Source: Tetradesmus obliquus
Taxonomy: Eukaryota; Chlorophyta; Chlorophyceae; Sphaeropleales; Scenedesmaceae
NCBI GenBank assembly: GCA_030272155.1
Contig: CP126197.1
Coordinates: 1,984,001-2,048,000, forward strand
Reading direction: 5' to 3'
Length of the DNA: 64,000 nt
Part shown: positions 1 to 12,703 of the stretch, one piece after another
How the letters are laid out: each line of letters opens with the position of its first letter
How positions within the stretch are numbered: the first letter of the stretch is position 1
Made by a program: the position numbers and the translations under genes
Notes under the pieces: model-generated
What the model saw: only the letters and a program-made list of their open reading frames with translations
Told to the model about the DNA's origin: nothing
Database searches by the model: none

Positions 1-93
1 GGGGGACGTGGATCAAGGTGTGCTGCTATTTGCAGTTGCTGGCAGCGCTTACTGCGCCCAACTCCACAGCACTTTCAGTTACATTGAACGCAT

Positions 94-127
94 GATAGCA
101 TGCATGCATGCATGCATGCATGCATAG
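94..127. repeat. GCAT/CATG tetranucleotide microsatellite
   Basis: About eight uninterrupted copies of a self-complementary GCAT unit. It lies before the first recognisable exon and has no coding meaning that I can see. Confidence 0.85.
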
Positions 128-514
128 CCATGCAGCGCACAAAACACTCGACATGTAACCTTGGCAGTGCATGGGCAATACATGCAGCAGGGGAGGGACG
201 GGGCAGTTGGCGTGGTACATTCGGTCGGGCAGCTATCCTTCACTTCACCAGTTCTGCACAGCAGTCCCTTAGATCCTAGTATGTCACGCGTAGACAACTG
301 CCTGGCAGGCAGCATAACGCACACGTTCACGTGCCCAGCTGCACCCAGCAACTCATTGACTGGTCTGGTGCAGTCATAGCTGCGCAATTGTATTCCCCCC
401 GATTCCTCCAAACCAGCCTGTTGTTGCATGCTTATAAAAAACCACTATAGCCATAGCGCTCTCTCCTTTCCCGGCACACATATCTGCTGTCACCGTGTGT
501 TTGCGTGTTGGCAG

Positions 515-1077
515 GACAAGGAGGCGTCCGACTCCATGTCTGACGCAATCACGCTGATGGGCCTATCAGGGCTGATGCGGCAAGCGATCAAACTGGTCAA
601 GGGCATAACCCTCAGCCAGGATGACGCCTCCTTCAGCATGGCAGTGTTCAGCGTGCTGTCGTGGTTCAAGGTGGGCAGAGCATGCATGCAGAGCATAATC
701 CTCAGCCAAGATGAAGCCTCCTTCAGCATGGCAGTGTTCAGCGTGCTGTCGTGGTTCAAGGTGGGTAGACAGTGCAGGCAGCGCATAACCCTCGGCCAAG
801 ATGACGCCTCCTTCAACATGCGGTGTTCAGAGTGCTCTGTGGTCTGTGGTTACAAGGTGAAGGAATGAAAGTCATGCATGCAAGGCAAGCAGCAGCCACA
901 CCAGCAGCTTTGATACGCCAGGTCATTAAGCTGGTCAAGGGCATAACCCTCAGCCAGGATGACGCTTGCTTCAGCCCCGCTGCTGGGAGCCGCTGCAGCT
1001 GCAGAGGCGATGCCAGGAGACCTCGTGGCACTCTTGACAGGCACCTTTCTGGCAGGCAGCTGGCGTGCTTGGTCAAC

Positions 1078-1109
<32 letters not shown>

Positions 1110-1568
1110 AGGTGAATGAGAAGTATGCGCTGGATGGCAGCACCAGCAGCTGCCGCAGGAGAGACTTCAGGAGAGGTGCGGCCTGGGGGGCTGGGGCATC
1201 ACGTAACAAGTCTCACAGCAACCGGACATAGCACAGCATGACATGTTTGATGGCGTTCCTCCTGGCATCTGTGTAGGCAGTTGTTGCCTTGCTACGCTAT
1301 GATTGTGCGCGCAGCTGCTTGAATCTTCGCTGTGTGGAGATGCAGTTGCTTGCAGGCTGAAGCGACAGCAGCCAGCCAGCCGTACGCATTTCCACTCTTT
1401 GCTGATTCCACGCTGTCTGCTGTTGCCCCACTGTACTGCTGCTGCTGCTGCTGCTGCTGCTGCCCTCAGGTGGCCACAAGGGCCGTGTGGAGGTGGCTGC
1501 GCCAGACAGGCTGCAGCTGCACCTGCAGTGGGACGACCCCTACGGCGGCACCGGCCTGGATGAGGTGA

Positions 1569-1604
<36 letters not shown>

Positions 1605-2048
1605 ACTCTCGCTGTCCTTTTCAAATGCTGGGCAGCCCACTTGAATCCTGATGCCAGCAGTGGAGCTGCGCTGCAACCTTTGGTGTGCCGTGTTGTGCAT
1701 GCCTTGCATTGCCTTGCCTGCTCAATCGAAGCCACATGCTCTTGATGGCAGTTGTATATTCTGAACTCATCTGCTGTGCTCTCTGAGCATGGCCTTGATT
1801 GTGTTGTGGGCCCCTGGCTGCACATGATGTTGGCTGCCGCTTGCAGTTTGTGATGCCCAGCCTTGATGTGCTGCTGCTGATGATGATGATGATGGTTCTC
1901 GTCTCTAAGCCTAACTGCACCATCCCCTGTGGATCTTGTTTGCTTGCAGTTTGTGATGCCCAGCCCTGATGTGCTGCACGTGACCAGCACCGTCACTGTC
2001 AACGGGCAAACCTGCAAATGGCGCCAAGTGTACAACAAGAAGCAGTAG
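515..2048 (+). CDS. Unrecognised protein, C-terminal part (5' end not resolved)
   Basis: Four exons join in phase: 515-670, 1112-1175, 1470-1564 and 1950-2048 (TAG). Exon 1 follows a TTGGCAG acceptor, so the gene probably starts further left, although an in-frame ATG exists at 535. Exon 1 encodes an amphipathic helical stretch ending SVLSWFK. The last two exons are strand-rich, with motifs DPYGGTGLDE and VTVNGQTCKWRQVY, suggesting a small beta-barrel or ligand-binding C-terminus. I do not recognise the family. The acceptor at 1111 is preceded by ten CTG units and the acceptor at 1469 by a further CTG run. A TGTAA poly(A)-type motif lies at 2164-2168. Introns 1 and 3 carry copies of the adjacent exon edges, listed separately. 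Confidence 0.65.
690..977 (+). repeat. Exon-edge echo array after exon 1 (three copies)
   Basis: The 3' part of exon 1 (about 610-670, reading TLSQDDASFSMAV..WFK) is repeated in the following intron at 690-762 (with GTGGGT donor), at 783-856 (degenerate, with GTGAAG), and at 915-977 (an exon-internal piece without the donor). The copies diverge progressively and are not needed for the reading frame. Confidence 0.85.
1836..1880 (+). repeat. Exon-edge echo upstream of the last exon
   Basis: The acceptor and first codons of the last exon (GCTTGCAG then FVMPSPDVL) occur once more about 107 bp upstream, with the same acceptor context. The copy runs into a GATGAT repeat instead of continuing as coding sequence, so the 1950 copy is taken as the functional one. 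Confidence 0.8.
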
Positions 2049-3129
2049 GCAGCAGCAGCAGTAGCAGCAGCGAGGGCAACTGCACTCCACAAGTGCAGCT
2101 TGCGGGGCGATGTACAGCTCTGCTGCGCTGCGCGTTAATTCATGCTTGCTGACATCCTGTGTGTGTAATGTGATGGGGCTGGCAGCAGCACCATACTGCC
2201 ACATCGGTTGCTGTAACTACAGGATCTTCCATGATTTGGTAATGCTATGCGAATTCGATTTGTTAGTTGTCGCTGGGCTTACAGGGGTGGTGCATTGTCT
2301 ATTGCGTTTGAGTTGAAATCGGGCAGGACTTATACTGTGTGTGGTTTGACTGTGATGCCGTGTACAGTGCTCGTCCCTTGCAGCACCTGTGTGCATGTGC
2401 ATGTATGGTGTGCGGCCCTGAAGCACCCATGCTTGCCATGCTGCCAGCATACTGCGCAGGAAGCATGCCGGCGCAGAATAATAGTGTCTGTAGCAGAACT
2501 TAAGTTGACATAAGCTGCTGGGTGTCAGCTGTGTGGTTGACCTTTGGCGCTGTGTGCTTATTGTACGGCATGCTGACACAGCAGCACGCCACTTTTTAAG
2601 CTGATGCAACAGCTGCATGCAGCTGCGCAACTGTTTGCTATGCACAGGATGCTTATTGAGCGTGTCCATGGCTGACTAGGTGCCACTCTTTGCCCGGTGA
2701 ACCCGGGCCGGTTTGACAGCTGTTTTTGAACTTAGCGATCCTGCGGCGTTGAGTGGCAGGAGCTCACTGCCCTTCAAGGGGCTTGACAGCTGTCACATGC
2801 AGATCAGGTTTGAAGGTCGCAATGATTGTGTGCTCTAATGGCTTCCTGGCGCAACCTTAAGCATTATATTTCTAGTAGTTTTTTGGTTTATTTTTGCTGT
2901 GCCTGGCTGCGCACTGCAATAGTATGGCGTAGGTGGTTGCCGCGCACTTCTGTGTACGGCGGTGTACCTGCGGAGGTCCCTCAGAGGTCCTGTTGAGCAC
3001 AACAGGTTTGCATGCTCTTACATCATAACATGGCATATGCAAGCAAATCTACGTATTGCAGCTGCGCAAACGCTGTGATCGACGTCTGTTTTGTCAGTCA
3101 GTCAGTCAATTTGAATCTACCCAGCGAAG
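2049..3129. other. Intergenic, no gene seen
   Basis: This holds the 3' flank of the first gene and the 5' flank of the oxidoreductase. The only structure seen is a short CAGT run (about 3093-3108) just upstream of the ATG at 3130. No supported open frame is present. Confidence 0.6.
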
Positions 3130-4089
3130 ATGTTTGACCTCCTGTTCGTTGGTGCTGGCCCGCACTGCCTCACAACGCTCTTACGACTGCTCGAGCCGGA
3201 TGCAGACACGCTGGTCGACCATGCCACTCGCAAAACAACACCCAAGGCTCGAGCACTGCAGTACTGGCACAAGCAGCGCAGCGACCCAGGATACAGGCAG
3301 GCCACAGCAGCATGGCTAAGACAGCACGTTGCTGTTGTGGACCCCTGTGGCAGCTGGATGGGTCGATGGCAGCAGCAGTTTGATGCGCTGCAGATCCGCC
3401 ATCTGCGCTCATCTTCTGCTGTGCACCCTGACCCCCTGGTGAGCCTTTAGGCAGCTTGCTGCTGCTTGTGTTGCTTGTGCTGCTAGTGCTGCATGCCCCT
3501 GCTGCTGCTGCTCAGACGTTTGCAGGAAGTCTTGTTGTACCTGCCTCTCAGCAACACACTGCATGGAATGACTGTCACGTGTTGTGTCACTGTCACATGA
3601 CAGCAGCCACTCCACCCGCCAGGCTGCGTGTGCGATGCGATGCCTACCCCTTGGCTGCTGTATTGTTCAATGTTTTGTCGTCCCCTCTTTTCCTCGCTTG
3701 CAGGACACATACGCCCTGGCCACCTACGCCAGCAGCCAAGGCCGCCTCAACGAAACCCAGGCCCTAAACCACATTCACAAAAACCAGGACTTTCACGGCC
3801 CTTTTCACACGCCCGGCTCTGCCCTGTTTGAGGACTTTTGTAAAGACGCCATCCACCGCTACTGCCTGGATGACATCATCACACAAGACAAGGTGAGCAA
3901 GCTCCTTTTGCAGAGATGGACTTATGTGGCAGGTGCCATCAGCTGCAAATAGCACATGGTTTGAGCGGTAGTGGTGTTGGCGCAGGCAGTGCTGATGCAA
4001 CCACCCTTGTAACAGTACCATGAACGCCTTTAGTGACCTGCCTGCTGTCGTGCTGTTCCTGCAGGTGGTCAGCCTCACTCCTGCCTTTG

Positions 4090-4128
<39 letters not shown>

Positions 4129-6336
4129 TGCCAGGCAAGCTGCTGACTGCGGTTGACCACTGGCTGGTTGGCCTGGCCAGCGGGCAGCAGTTGCAGGCTA
4201 AAAAGGTCATTGTTGGCATCGGCAGCACTAACAATATGCGCATCCCACCCGCACTGGCACACCTGCAGCCCACCACAGTGCAGTGTGATGGCAGCTCAGC
4301 GCTTAACAGCAGCAGCAGCAGCAGCAACAACGCAGAGAGCAGCAGCAGCAGCACCAGCAGTGGCTCGCAAGGGAGCATGCGCCTGCTGGATGTCAAGGTT
4401 GATCATGAGCCTGGAAGCCCAGCAGCAGGGAGTGAGTGCAGCAGCGACGACGGCAACTTTAATGGCAGTAGCAGCAGTGGCTGGAGCAGCAGCAGCAGCA
4501 GCGGCTCTGGCAGCGCTGCCAGCAGCAGCTGCGGCTGTGATGCTTGCGAACCATGCGACTCAGACCAACAGCAGCAGCAGCCTGTTTCACCTGTCTTGGA
4601 CAGCGGCTGCGAAGACAGCTGCTGCAGCACTGCTGCTGCTGCTCCTGGGGTCGCTTGCAGTGATGGTACTGGCGAGGTGCCTGCTGCTGGCTGCTTCCCT
4701 GCTGGCAGGATGATGCACGCCTGGCAGCTGGTGCAAGCAATCGCAGACGCAAGCGTGCAGCAGCAGCAGCAGCAGCAGGAGCGGCAGCAGCAGCGGTCGT
4801 CGCTGGCGCAGCTCGGTCTGCTGCAGCCTGGTGAATCTGTGCTCATCATCGGCGGCGGCCTCACAAGCGCCCACCTGGCACAAATGGCAGCGAGCCAGCT
4901 GCAGCAATCTACTGCAGCAGACACACCACCTTCCACCGCATACCAAAAGACTACTGCTAATCGCAGCAGCAGCAGCAGCAGCAGTGATGAGGCCGCCAAA
5001 GAGGCGCAGGTCTCGCTGCTGATGCGCGGGCCGTGGCGCGTGAAGCAGTTTGACGTGGATGTGCCCTTCATGGGGCGGCTGCGTGGCAAGCGGCTGGCTG
5101 AGTTTGGGCGGATGCATAGCTTCAGCCAGCGGCTGGCACTCATCAAGTCAGTGCTGCAGGTGAGGCGCTACTAACGAGGTGAATGGCACTGGTTGTGTTT
5201 TACCCAGCGGCTGGCGCTGATGAAGCAGGCGAGGCTGGTCAAGGAGCTGGCTGCGTGTGTAGGAGCGCAAGCATGGCTGCTGTTATTATTGCTGCGCAGC
5301 TTCAACCAGTCTGGCGCTCACGGCAGTGCTGCAGGTGAGCTCGCTGGACAGTTAGATGAGAACGCGTGTTGCCTTTGACTGTGCACTGCTGGCAGCTGTG
5401 AATCTCAAAATGCGGCCACACACAAAGGCTGCACTGGAGCCAGGTGCTCAAAACATTGCTCGTTCTAAACCCGGACACCTGCGCTGTCGCTGCTGCTGCT
5501 GCTGGCGCCCTGCTGCAGGGAGGCAGCATGCCGCCGGAGGCCGCAGCCTGGCTGCAGCAGCTGCAGGCGCAAGGGCTGCTGTGTGTGCGGCAGCATGCCG
5601 GCGTTTCTGCTGCGGAGTGGGACTGGCAGGCGGGCCGTTGGGATGTGTATCTGGAGGTGAGCTGGGGCTGATATGCATAAACAACAATTGGCTGCAAGGG
5701 GTGCAAACATGTCAGCTCGCAGCTGCTTCAGCTGCCAAAAGCTGTAAACATTGCTGTGCTTGCCAGTAGCAGCAAGCATGCAGTTGATGTGTCCAGAAAC
5801 CCTGCATACTCTCTTTTGTAATCTTTGGGGTGTGATTTTCTCACAAGGCTGCCAGCTGAACACCTTCAAGTTCAGGTCTGCAAGCACACCTCACTTATAT
5901 TGTGTCTGCCCTTCCTGCGCGGCTGCATGTACACCATGCTGCTGTCACATGCTGCACTGCGCAGGACGGGTCAGTGCTGCATGCGCACCGCCTGTGGCTG
6001 GCCACTGGCAGCGTAGTGGACGTATCTGCAGAGCCACTAATGCAGCAGCTGCAGCAGCAGCTGCCAATCCCAGTGGTCGCAGGCCTGCCTGCAATCCAGC
6101 CGACACTTGAGTGGGCAGCCAGCAGCGGGGTTTATGTTTTGGGGGCGTATGCGGCTCTGCAGCTGGGCCCTGGGGCGTTAAATCTAGCAGGGGCCAAGAC
6201 AGCGAGCGTGGTGGTGGCGAAGCAGCTGCAGCGGCAGCTGGGCCTGCTTGCACCTGGCAGCAGCAGCGGCAGCAGCAGCAGCAGCAGTAGCAGGAGGGCT
6301 GGCAGGAGCCGGTTGGGCGTGAAGGGTGCCACTGGC

Positions 6337-6368
<32 letters not shown>

Positions 6369-6768
6369 AGCTGATGGCAGTGGCCTGCAGGAGCAGGTGC
6401 AGCCAGAAACAGCCTCCACAGGAACAGCGGCAGATGCTGCTGCTGCAGCAGGCTCCACAGCAGCAGCTGCACCTGCACTTGCAGCTGGAGCAGAGCAGGA
6501 TGCGCCCAACAGCAGCGGCAGCGGCAGCCATGTTACCATGCCCTGCACAGCTCTGAAGGGCAAAGACGCTGTTATCTTGTCAGGCGTTGTGACGCATGGT
6601 GGCAGGTCCATGCACAGCAGGGCCAGCAGCAAGGCTGTGTATGGGGCTTATGCAGGCAGTGCTGAGTGCTGCGGCAGTTGCTGGAGGAGCAGGCACATGG
6701 CAGGCAGGGCCCGCTGGGGTGCAGGCGCTGCAGCAGCAGCAGCAGCAGCCAGCCAGCACAGGAGCTGA
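3130..6768 (+). CDS. FAD/NAD(P)-binding oxidoreductase, N-hydroxylase-like
   Basis: Five exons join in phase: 3130-3438, 3704-3892, 4065-5159, 5519-5656 and 5965-6768, giving 844 aa. The N-terminus LLFVGAGPHC is an FAD-type Rossmann GxGxxx motif. A second dinucleotide motif, SVLIIGGGLTSAHLA, follows in exon 3, the two-domain layout of lysine/ornithine N-hydroxylase-like and pyridine-nucleotide oxidoreductases. The motif LWLATGSVVDV in exon 5 is the ATG segment that normally closes the FAD domain. Long Ser- and Ala-rich insertions encoded by AGC/GCA/GCT repeats (around 4095-4700 and 6260-6530) separate the conserved blocks and make the protein much larger than typical relatives. Exon 4 is taken from 5519 because this joins ALIKSVLQ to GGSMPPE in phase. 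The substrate is unknown. Confidence 0.75.
5203..5345 (+). repeat. Exon-edge echoes after exon 3 of the oxidoreductase
   Basis: The end of exon 3 (SFSQRLALIKSVLQ and donor) is echoed twice downstream: a copy of the CAGCGGCTGGCGCTGAT segment near 5205, and a copy of the CTTCAACCAG...GTGCTGCAG/GTGAGC segment at 5297-5345. Both are degenerate relative to the exon. Confidence 0.75.
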
Positions 6769-7608
6769 TCTTATATGTACAGGGCTGGGTTATGAAGCTG
6801 GTTGACTGATGCAGAGTGTAGCGCTGTGCCTTGTATGTCTGCGTTTGAAGGTGCTGTGCTTGTGAGAGATGCTGGCATTGTATAGCATATGTGATTATTA
6901 GTTGCGGTACCCTATGCAGATTGCTGCGGCCTTGACTCAAGACTCAAGACACTATAGGATATGGTATATAGCAGAGCAGGATTTCAGAACAGCTGCTCAG
7001 GTGTCAGCCAGGTGGTAGATTGCACCTGTGCCCACCAACTAAGAGCTCCAGCTTGTAAACTCAGAATTGGCAGCACAGAAGACAAGCATTACTGTAGGTA
7101 ATATTACTGCGGCAGGCTTGGGCCTTGAGTGTTGTGTTATGTGCAGTGAGCGCACGCTATTATGCTGCGCCAGCATCAGCAGTGCGTAGTGGCTTGGATT
7201 TTGTGTTGGGTAAACCGGTGATCGGTTGCAGCAGCTTAGCCGAGTAACCCCTCCTGGTGTCACCAGAAATAAGTGTTCGTACTGAGCACTGCCACTGCTC
7301 GCAGTCACCACCATTTACAGAAAGCGTGAATATAAAGGAAGCGCAAATAATTCTAGTAAATTTAATCAGGTTTTCGCTCCAATGGCCTTCCAGCGTCAGC
7401 TGCGACTTGAGATGAGCACACGCCACCCACTGCTGCACACGCGCTCGGCAAGGACGAAAGGTGCCACAGACACGCGCTCAGCGCATCCTAATACGCGCAT
7501 TGTCTATATAGCTAGTGCTTTAGCAGCTGTAGCAGCAGCATCAAGCGATCGCTCCATCCACCAGGTCCCACACTTTGTTTGACCGTCGGCGCCCTCGTAT
7601 ACACGGCA
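6769..7608. other. Intergenic and 5' flank of the secreted-protein gene
   Basis: Non-coding. It includes a short tandem GACTCAA duplication near 6936-6953 and the TATA-like element at 7505-7510. Confidence 0.6.
7505..7510 (+). promoter_or_regulatory. Candidate TATA box
   Basis: TATATA lies 99 bp upstream of the ATG at 7609, a plausible distance for a short 5'UTR. This is a sequence match only. Confidence 0.4.
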
Positions 7609-8159
7609 ATGGCGAGGTTCAATACAATGATTCTGGCTGCTTCCATTGCATTGTGTGCGTTTGCTGTTTCATCGGCATCAGCGCAGTCGATCGACGGCCC
7701 AGGAACATACTACGGTTTTGACTTGCCAGGTTGGTACTGCCGGCGACGGGTAGCAGTCGACGCCGCAGGAAATGCATTTCAGTTGACGGATGCAACTATA
7801 ACCATTTTTGTACTATGCACGTGCTGCTTCAAACCCATCTTGTCGGCTGGCGCCACGTGTCACTTCTGCTGTTCTGCAAGATCTTCTAGATGATGCCCTG
7901 GGGAAGAAGATGTGTACTGTCTCGACCACACTAACCAGCTGTTGCTGCTGCCACGTGTGCGTGCAGAGCCATTTTACAACTACTGGAACTACACCTCAGA
8001 TGTCAAGGACATGTCGGTGAGTGTGACAGATAGCCCATGTCCTTTGAAGGGCAAAATTTTGGGGCATAGCAATGGTGTGCCGTACAGCACCGCGGCTGCC
8101 ACAATGGCAGTAGCATACAAAAAAACAGCCAGTTTGCCCCAGCCACCCATTTGCTGTTG

Positions 8160-8193
<34 letters not shown>

Positions 8194-8823
8194 GCAGGGT
8201 GTTGGCAATGTATCAGCCCCTCCCTGACTGTGCACTCCAAGGGTGCTACTGCCTCAACGGCCTGCCATCCTCTTGTGCCACGCATATCCTGCCTTTCCCA
8301 ACCCAATAGCACTCATGTTCAAACTGTTGTTTGACTTCGCTGCTCACGCTGTCCGCTGCTGCTGCTGCGGCTGCTGCTGCTGCTGTTGCAGGCTGCCATG
8401 GCTAGCAACAACTTTGCTGCTGCTGCCGACATCTGGACCAATGGCAAGAACAACAGGCGCAACGCAACACACATGCGCGTGATGCAGGATGGTGCCGTGC
8501 GGGACCGCACAAACGAGACCTGGTTCGATATGTACCGCTCATTCTTCAAGAGTGTGACGTACCTCAAGGATCTCATTGAGTGGGTGCCTGCAAATAGAGT
8601 GTCACAATTTTGGATGTTAGCTTGCCCTCCCCTGTAACAAGCCTCCCACTCCGCATGCAGAGGTGCAGCTGTGCATGTGTTGTATAATCCCAAGTAATTC
8701 AATGTAGTGCTGTAGCTGCGCCATCACTGCTTGCTCAACACATGTGTAGGGCCTTTGACGGTGTGATGTTAACAGCAGCTGCTTACAGCAAATGCCCTGC
8801 TCTCCCTCAAAACAGTACACATA

Positions 8824-8867
<44 letters not shown>

Positions 8868-9926
8868 ATCACAGCCCACCTCTGTACGGCAACGGCTCCT
8901 TTGCTGGCGCCTGCTGCGGCGAGCGTGCTGCTGCTGCCGACATCTACAACCGCCTGTGGCTGGTCATGTATGCGCAGCATGAGGTGGATGCTGGAGTGAG
9001 GATCCCTGCTGCTGGTGAGTTGCAGCTGTGTGTGCCGTGAACTGGATAATAGCCTTGGAGTTGGCACCTTTGGTTTGAAGCATGAGGTGGATGCTGGAGT
9101 GAGGAACCCTGCTGCCGGTGAGTTGCAGCTGCTGACTGTGTCACTACCAGACCCTTAAAACTGTGACTCAATGCAGGGGGCGCAACACTGTTGGCTTCAA
9201 TGCTCGCAGCTGCAGACGGTCCAGCTGCTGTGTTGTACTGCATTGTGCCACAGTTGTGGCATACTGCAGTTGTGCACACCAGGTGGCTGTGCAGTGTTGC
9301 AGCATGCTGCCCAGCCAACCAACACAGCGACAGTGGCACATCACATGCTGAGTTGCATCGGTTCAATACCAGCACCTGCAGCACACTCTCGCTCGTGTGG
9401 TTGCTCAGGACTTTGTCTGCTTCTGCTGCTGCTGCTGCAGATGAGGCCACACATGGCTTTGCAGTGGTGTCCTCTCCAGTTGACCAGGCCCACAACTACT
9501 GGGAGTGGGTTGAGAAGTACAGCAGCCAGACCTGCCTGCGCAAGCCGCTGGATGCAGCAACTGGCAAGTACTACGCAGCCACCAACATTGCTTACAGGTG
9601 AGGCCGCTTTGCACTGCTGTTGACTGGCTTAGGTGTTGGCGGTCATGTGTGCGGCGTCTTCACACTGCTGCCCTAGTGTAGGCCCTAGTGTACACTAGGC
9701 TGGTGTAGCTGTGTGGGGCCTACTGCAACGATTCAAACAGATGCTGAGGGATTTCAGGTACATCAGTTGCTTTGTATGCTGAACTGCGGCAGCGCTGACA
9801 CCAGGTGACACAGCTAAACGCTGCGATGGCTGTGCACCAGTGGCAATCCCAAACCTGTGTCCGGCTTCCTTTCTTCCAGTGCCTCTGTTCCTTCGCCATT
9901 GCTGCTTCTGACTGGGACTCACCTGC

Positions 9927-9957
<31 letters not shown>

Positions 9958-10848
9958 TGCTGCTGCCAGGGATGGCTTCCAGGGCATGTTTGAGGCCATC
10001 GGGGAGGACAAGCCTGAGGAGCAGCGCACCAAGGACATTGCTGCTGCTCAGAAGACACTGGCAGACCAGGTCATGGTGCAGTTCATGCAGGTGGGTGTGA
10101 CGTTATTATGTCTGTTACATGCTGTTTTTTAAGTGGTGGCTTTTGCTGCTCCTTACAAGGCTCCGGCAGACCAGGTCATGATGCAGTTCATGCAGGTGGG
10201 TCTGTTACCGTTGATAACTACATGCATGAAGACAGCCTGAGTAAAGTTAGGGTGTTGTGACGGTTGCATCCGTGCATGCGCAACCCAATGGGCAGCACAC
10301 AAGGTGGTGCTGCTGTTCACCAGCCGTGGTTTGTATCTTTCCTGCGTGGCACGCCCTGGCATCAAATGCTCCACATCAATGCATCATCGTACTTCAACTT
10401 GACATGCATGCAGGTCATGCTGGTTGAGGCAAGGCAGAAAGTGCACAGCCCGCTGTCTACCGCCAACGCCTGCCACCAGCCGCTGCAAGCAATTCTTGCA
10501 CATGCATTTGATGTAATGACTCACATCTGCATCCATTGCTTGCAGGTCATGCTGGTTGAGGCAAGGCAGGCAGTGTACAGCCCTGTATCTACCGCCAACG
10601 CCTGCAACAAGCGCTGCCTGCGCCCCGCACACAAGGCTGCTGTTGATGCAGCATGGCGGGCTCTTGGGCCTCTGGTTGCACGCTCTAGCGATACCTCAAG
10701 CATTGCAGCAGTAAACCGGCTGCTGCGGAGCACCCCCGGCAAGAAGTGGCTAGTGAAGAAGCAGCAGGAGCTGAAGAGCCACTTGGCAAAGATTGCTGCC
10801 TCTCTGGGCGTGGACTTTAAGAAGCAGGTGTACGCCTGTTCTATTTAA
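7609..10848 (+). CDS. Secreted protein of unknown function
   Basis: Seven exons join in phase: 7609-7729, 7967-8016, 8392-8579, 8875-9014, 9441-9597, 9970-10090 and 10546-10848, giving 359 aa. Residues 1-24 form a clear signal peptide (hydrophobic core MILAASIALCAFAV, cleavage likely after SASA). The mature protein has two similar helical segments with an AAAADI motif (around NNFAAAADIW and GERAAAADIY), then Trp/Tyr-rich and Lys-rich C-terminal helices. Cys residues (GACCGE, NACNKRCLR) fit an extracellular protein. Length, signal peptide and internal duplication recall the algal iron-assimilation/high-CO2 periplasmic proteins FEA1/H43, but I cannot show homology. Several acceptors follow CTG runs. 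Three exon edges are echoed in introns. Confidence 0.7.
9079..9125 (+). repeat. Exon-edge echo after exon 4
   Basis: The last part of the 8875-9014 exon and its GTGAGTTGCAGCTG donor flank are repeated about 100 bp downstream with a few substitutions. The copied sequence spans both exon and intron. Confidence 0.85.
10158..10200 (+). repeat. Exon-edge echo after exon 6
   Basis: The end of the 9970-10090 exon (ADQVMVQFMQ with donor GTGGGT) recurs about 107 bp downstream with the donor intact. Confidence 0.85.
10403..10500 (+). repeat. Exon-edge echo upstream of exon 7
   Basis: The first ~75 bp of the last exon (VMLVEARQ...STANAC) with its CATGCAG acceptor are present once at about 10407-10490, 133 bp upstream of the functional copy at 10546. 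Using the upstream acceptor would read through to different downstream sequence, so it is taken as non-functional or a decoy. Confidence 0.85.
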
Positions 10849-12246
10849 GGCCGCTGCAGCTGCAGCTGCTCTGATGGACTAGTAAGAAATGAACATGTGT
10901 CAGGCCTGACCCTAGGGTCACAACGCTCATGTTCACACACACGACCAGTGTGCACATATGCATAGCCGTGCGCACAGCTGCATGAATGCAACGGCATTGT
11001 GCCTGATGCGTCTGCCAAAACGTGACCAATGTGGAATCTATTTGACTCTGATGCAAACCTCACCACCGCACAGCCATTTTGCTTTGCTGTGTGGAATGTG
11101 GAATGGTAATCTTGGGATGTGCTGCAGCAAATATTTCAGTGCCTGGGAGTTTCACACCCGGGATCTGTTGTTGAATCATCCATAAGCAGGCCTAGTGTGC
11201 TGTGGTCTTCATACTGATATGTTTTTGCTGCGACCTACGGCCGCTGTCATGCTAGCATACAGCGCTGCATGCAGCCATATTCAGTTTGCCTTGTTCTTTC
11301 AGCTTTGCTGCCATGGCCTGGCTGGAATGTAGGCCACGGGAGGTGCCAGCAGTTGGCTGGCTGCACCCTGCTTGCACTTTGTTGTGCATCCAATTGTTGT
11401 TTTGTGATCCCTAGCTACACAGCACAGAATGAAGTGAACTTGATACTGGTGTCGGCAGCAGCTGAAGTTAATCGTAACTGCTATCTAGACATCCTGTCGG
11501 CTGCATGGCAATGGCTCAGGGTGCATAATTTGAAGTGCTGTCAGTACCCCTTCACAGCATAATTTCAATCCTGCCAGGCTGCAATATACATGCATGAGCC
11601 GATCAGCGTTGGGTGTTGAAGGCCTGCCGCTGCATGTCAGGTGATGTGCCAAATGTCCACGTGCATGCGTTATGTGCGTTAAGTGGAGCTGCATTTGCAG
11701 ATGCATGCTGGGCTTACGTACTTCACAATGGTTGCCGGCAGCCGCCAGATCTCAGCACTCATGGCATGCTGTTCTCAACGTGCTTTGAGCTGACTCTCTG
11801 CACGTTTTCATGACAGCATTATTGTGTTTCAGTTGCAATGCCACGGCTTTATGCTTGCCAGCAACTGCTGGCTGCCACGAGCATCAATGAGTGGAAAACC
11901 CCGAACTCCAGTGTCCACGGCTAACAGCCTGTCATTTGCTTGCCACTGTCTCTACCAATTACACAAACAAACATTGACAGTACCTGCAAACGCACTGTCA
12001 CAGCACAGAAGCACATTGAGCATTCTTGCGTGGAACGGTCCGAAACGCTCGCAGGCGCTTGGAAGCGTAGTTGAAAGCGCTCAAGAAGAAGCAGTGAGGC
12101 CGAAGAGCTGCGCACTGTCCTTCGAGGCGACGCTCGCAAGGTCTGACTACATCTGAGAAAGCTGAGCTTATCATATTGCAGAAGCCGTGAACTCGTTGGA
12201 TTTCAACAAGATGCACCCTACATGCAGTTGCTTGCTGCAGGGAAAC
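10849..12246. other. Intergenic and 5' region of the coiled-coil gene
   Basis: No gene is supported. The last ~200 bp (about 12000-12170) are richer in CG dinucleotides, consistent with a promoter or 5'UTR. A CTGCAG acceptor six bases before the ATG at 12247 suggests a 5'UTR intron. Confidence 0.5.
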
Positions 12247-12668
12247 ATGTCTACAACACCAGAGACAGTAGAGCAGAAGATTGTCGCCAAGGAGGCCGAG
12301 GTTGAGCTTGTGAAGCGGCAGCTGCAGGATGCTTCTGGAGACCGGGAGTTGCTGCTGCGGCAGCAGCTGACAGCACTGCGGCAGGAGCTGGCACCGCTGC
12401 GGCAGGAGAAGGTGCTGCTCATGCAGCAGCAGGCAGGTGCGGCTGGGTCAACATTCCTGACAACCTACAGTCAGCTGCTATTCAAGCAAGCTTGCAGCAA
12501 CCATGGAGATCAGCATTTCCCAGCTACCAGCAGTGCTACTGCATGCGCCCACATGCCACTGTGCTGTCGTGCTGCGACATTCTTGTTTGACCTTTTGCTG
12601 AACATTGCCCTGCCCGTGTGTCCTTGCATGTGCTCTTCACGGCTCCCACCTGGCTTCCGTCTTGTCCC

Positions 12669-12703
<35 letters not shown>

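Noticed and set aside
5203-5290. Segment reading QRLALMKQARLVKELAA as a true exon of the oxidoreductase
   Set aside because: No donor follows, and direct joining of exon 3 to 5519 keeps phase and gives a better continuous sequence; treated as an echo.
7609-10848. Calling the secreted protein FEA1/H43
   Set aside because: Size, signal peptide and internal duplication fit, but no diagnostic motif could be confirmed by eye, so the name was withheld.
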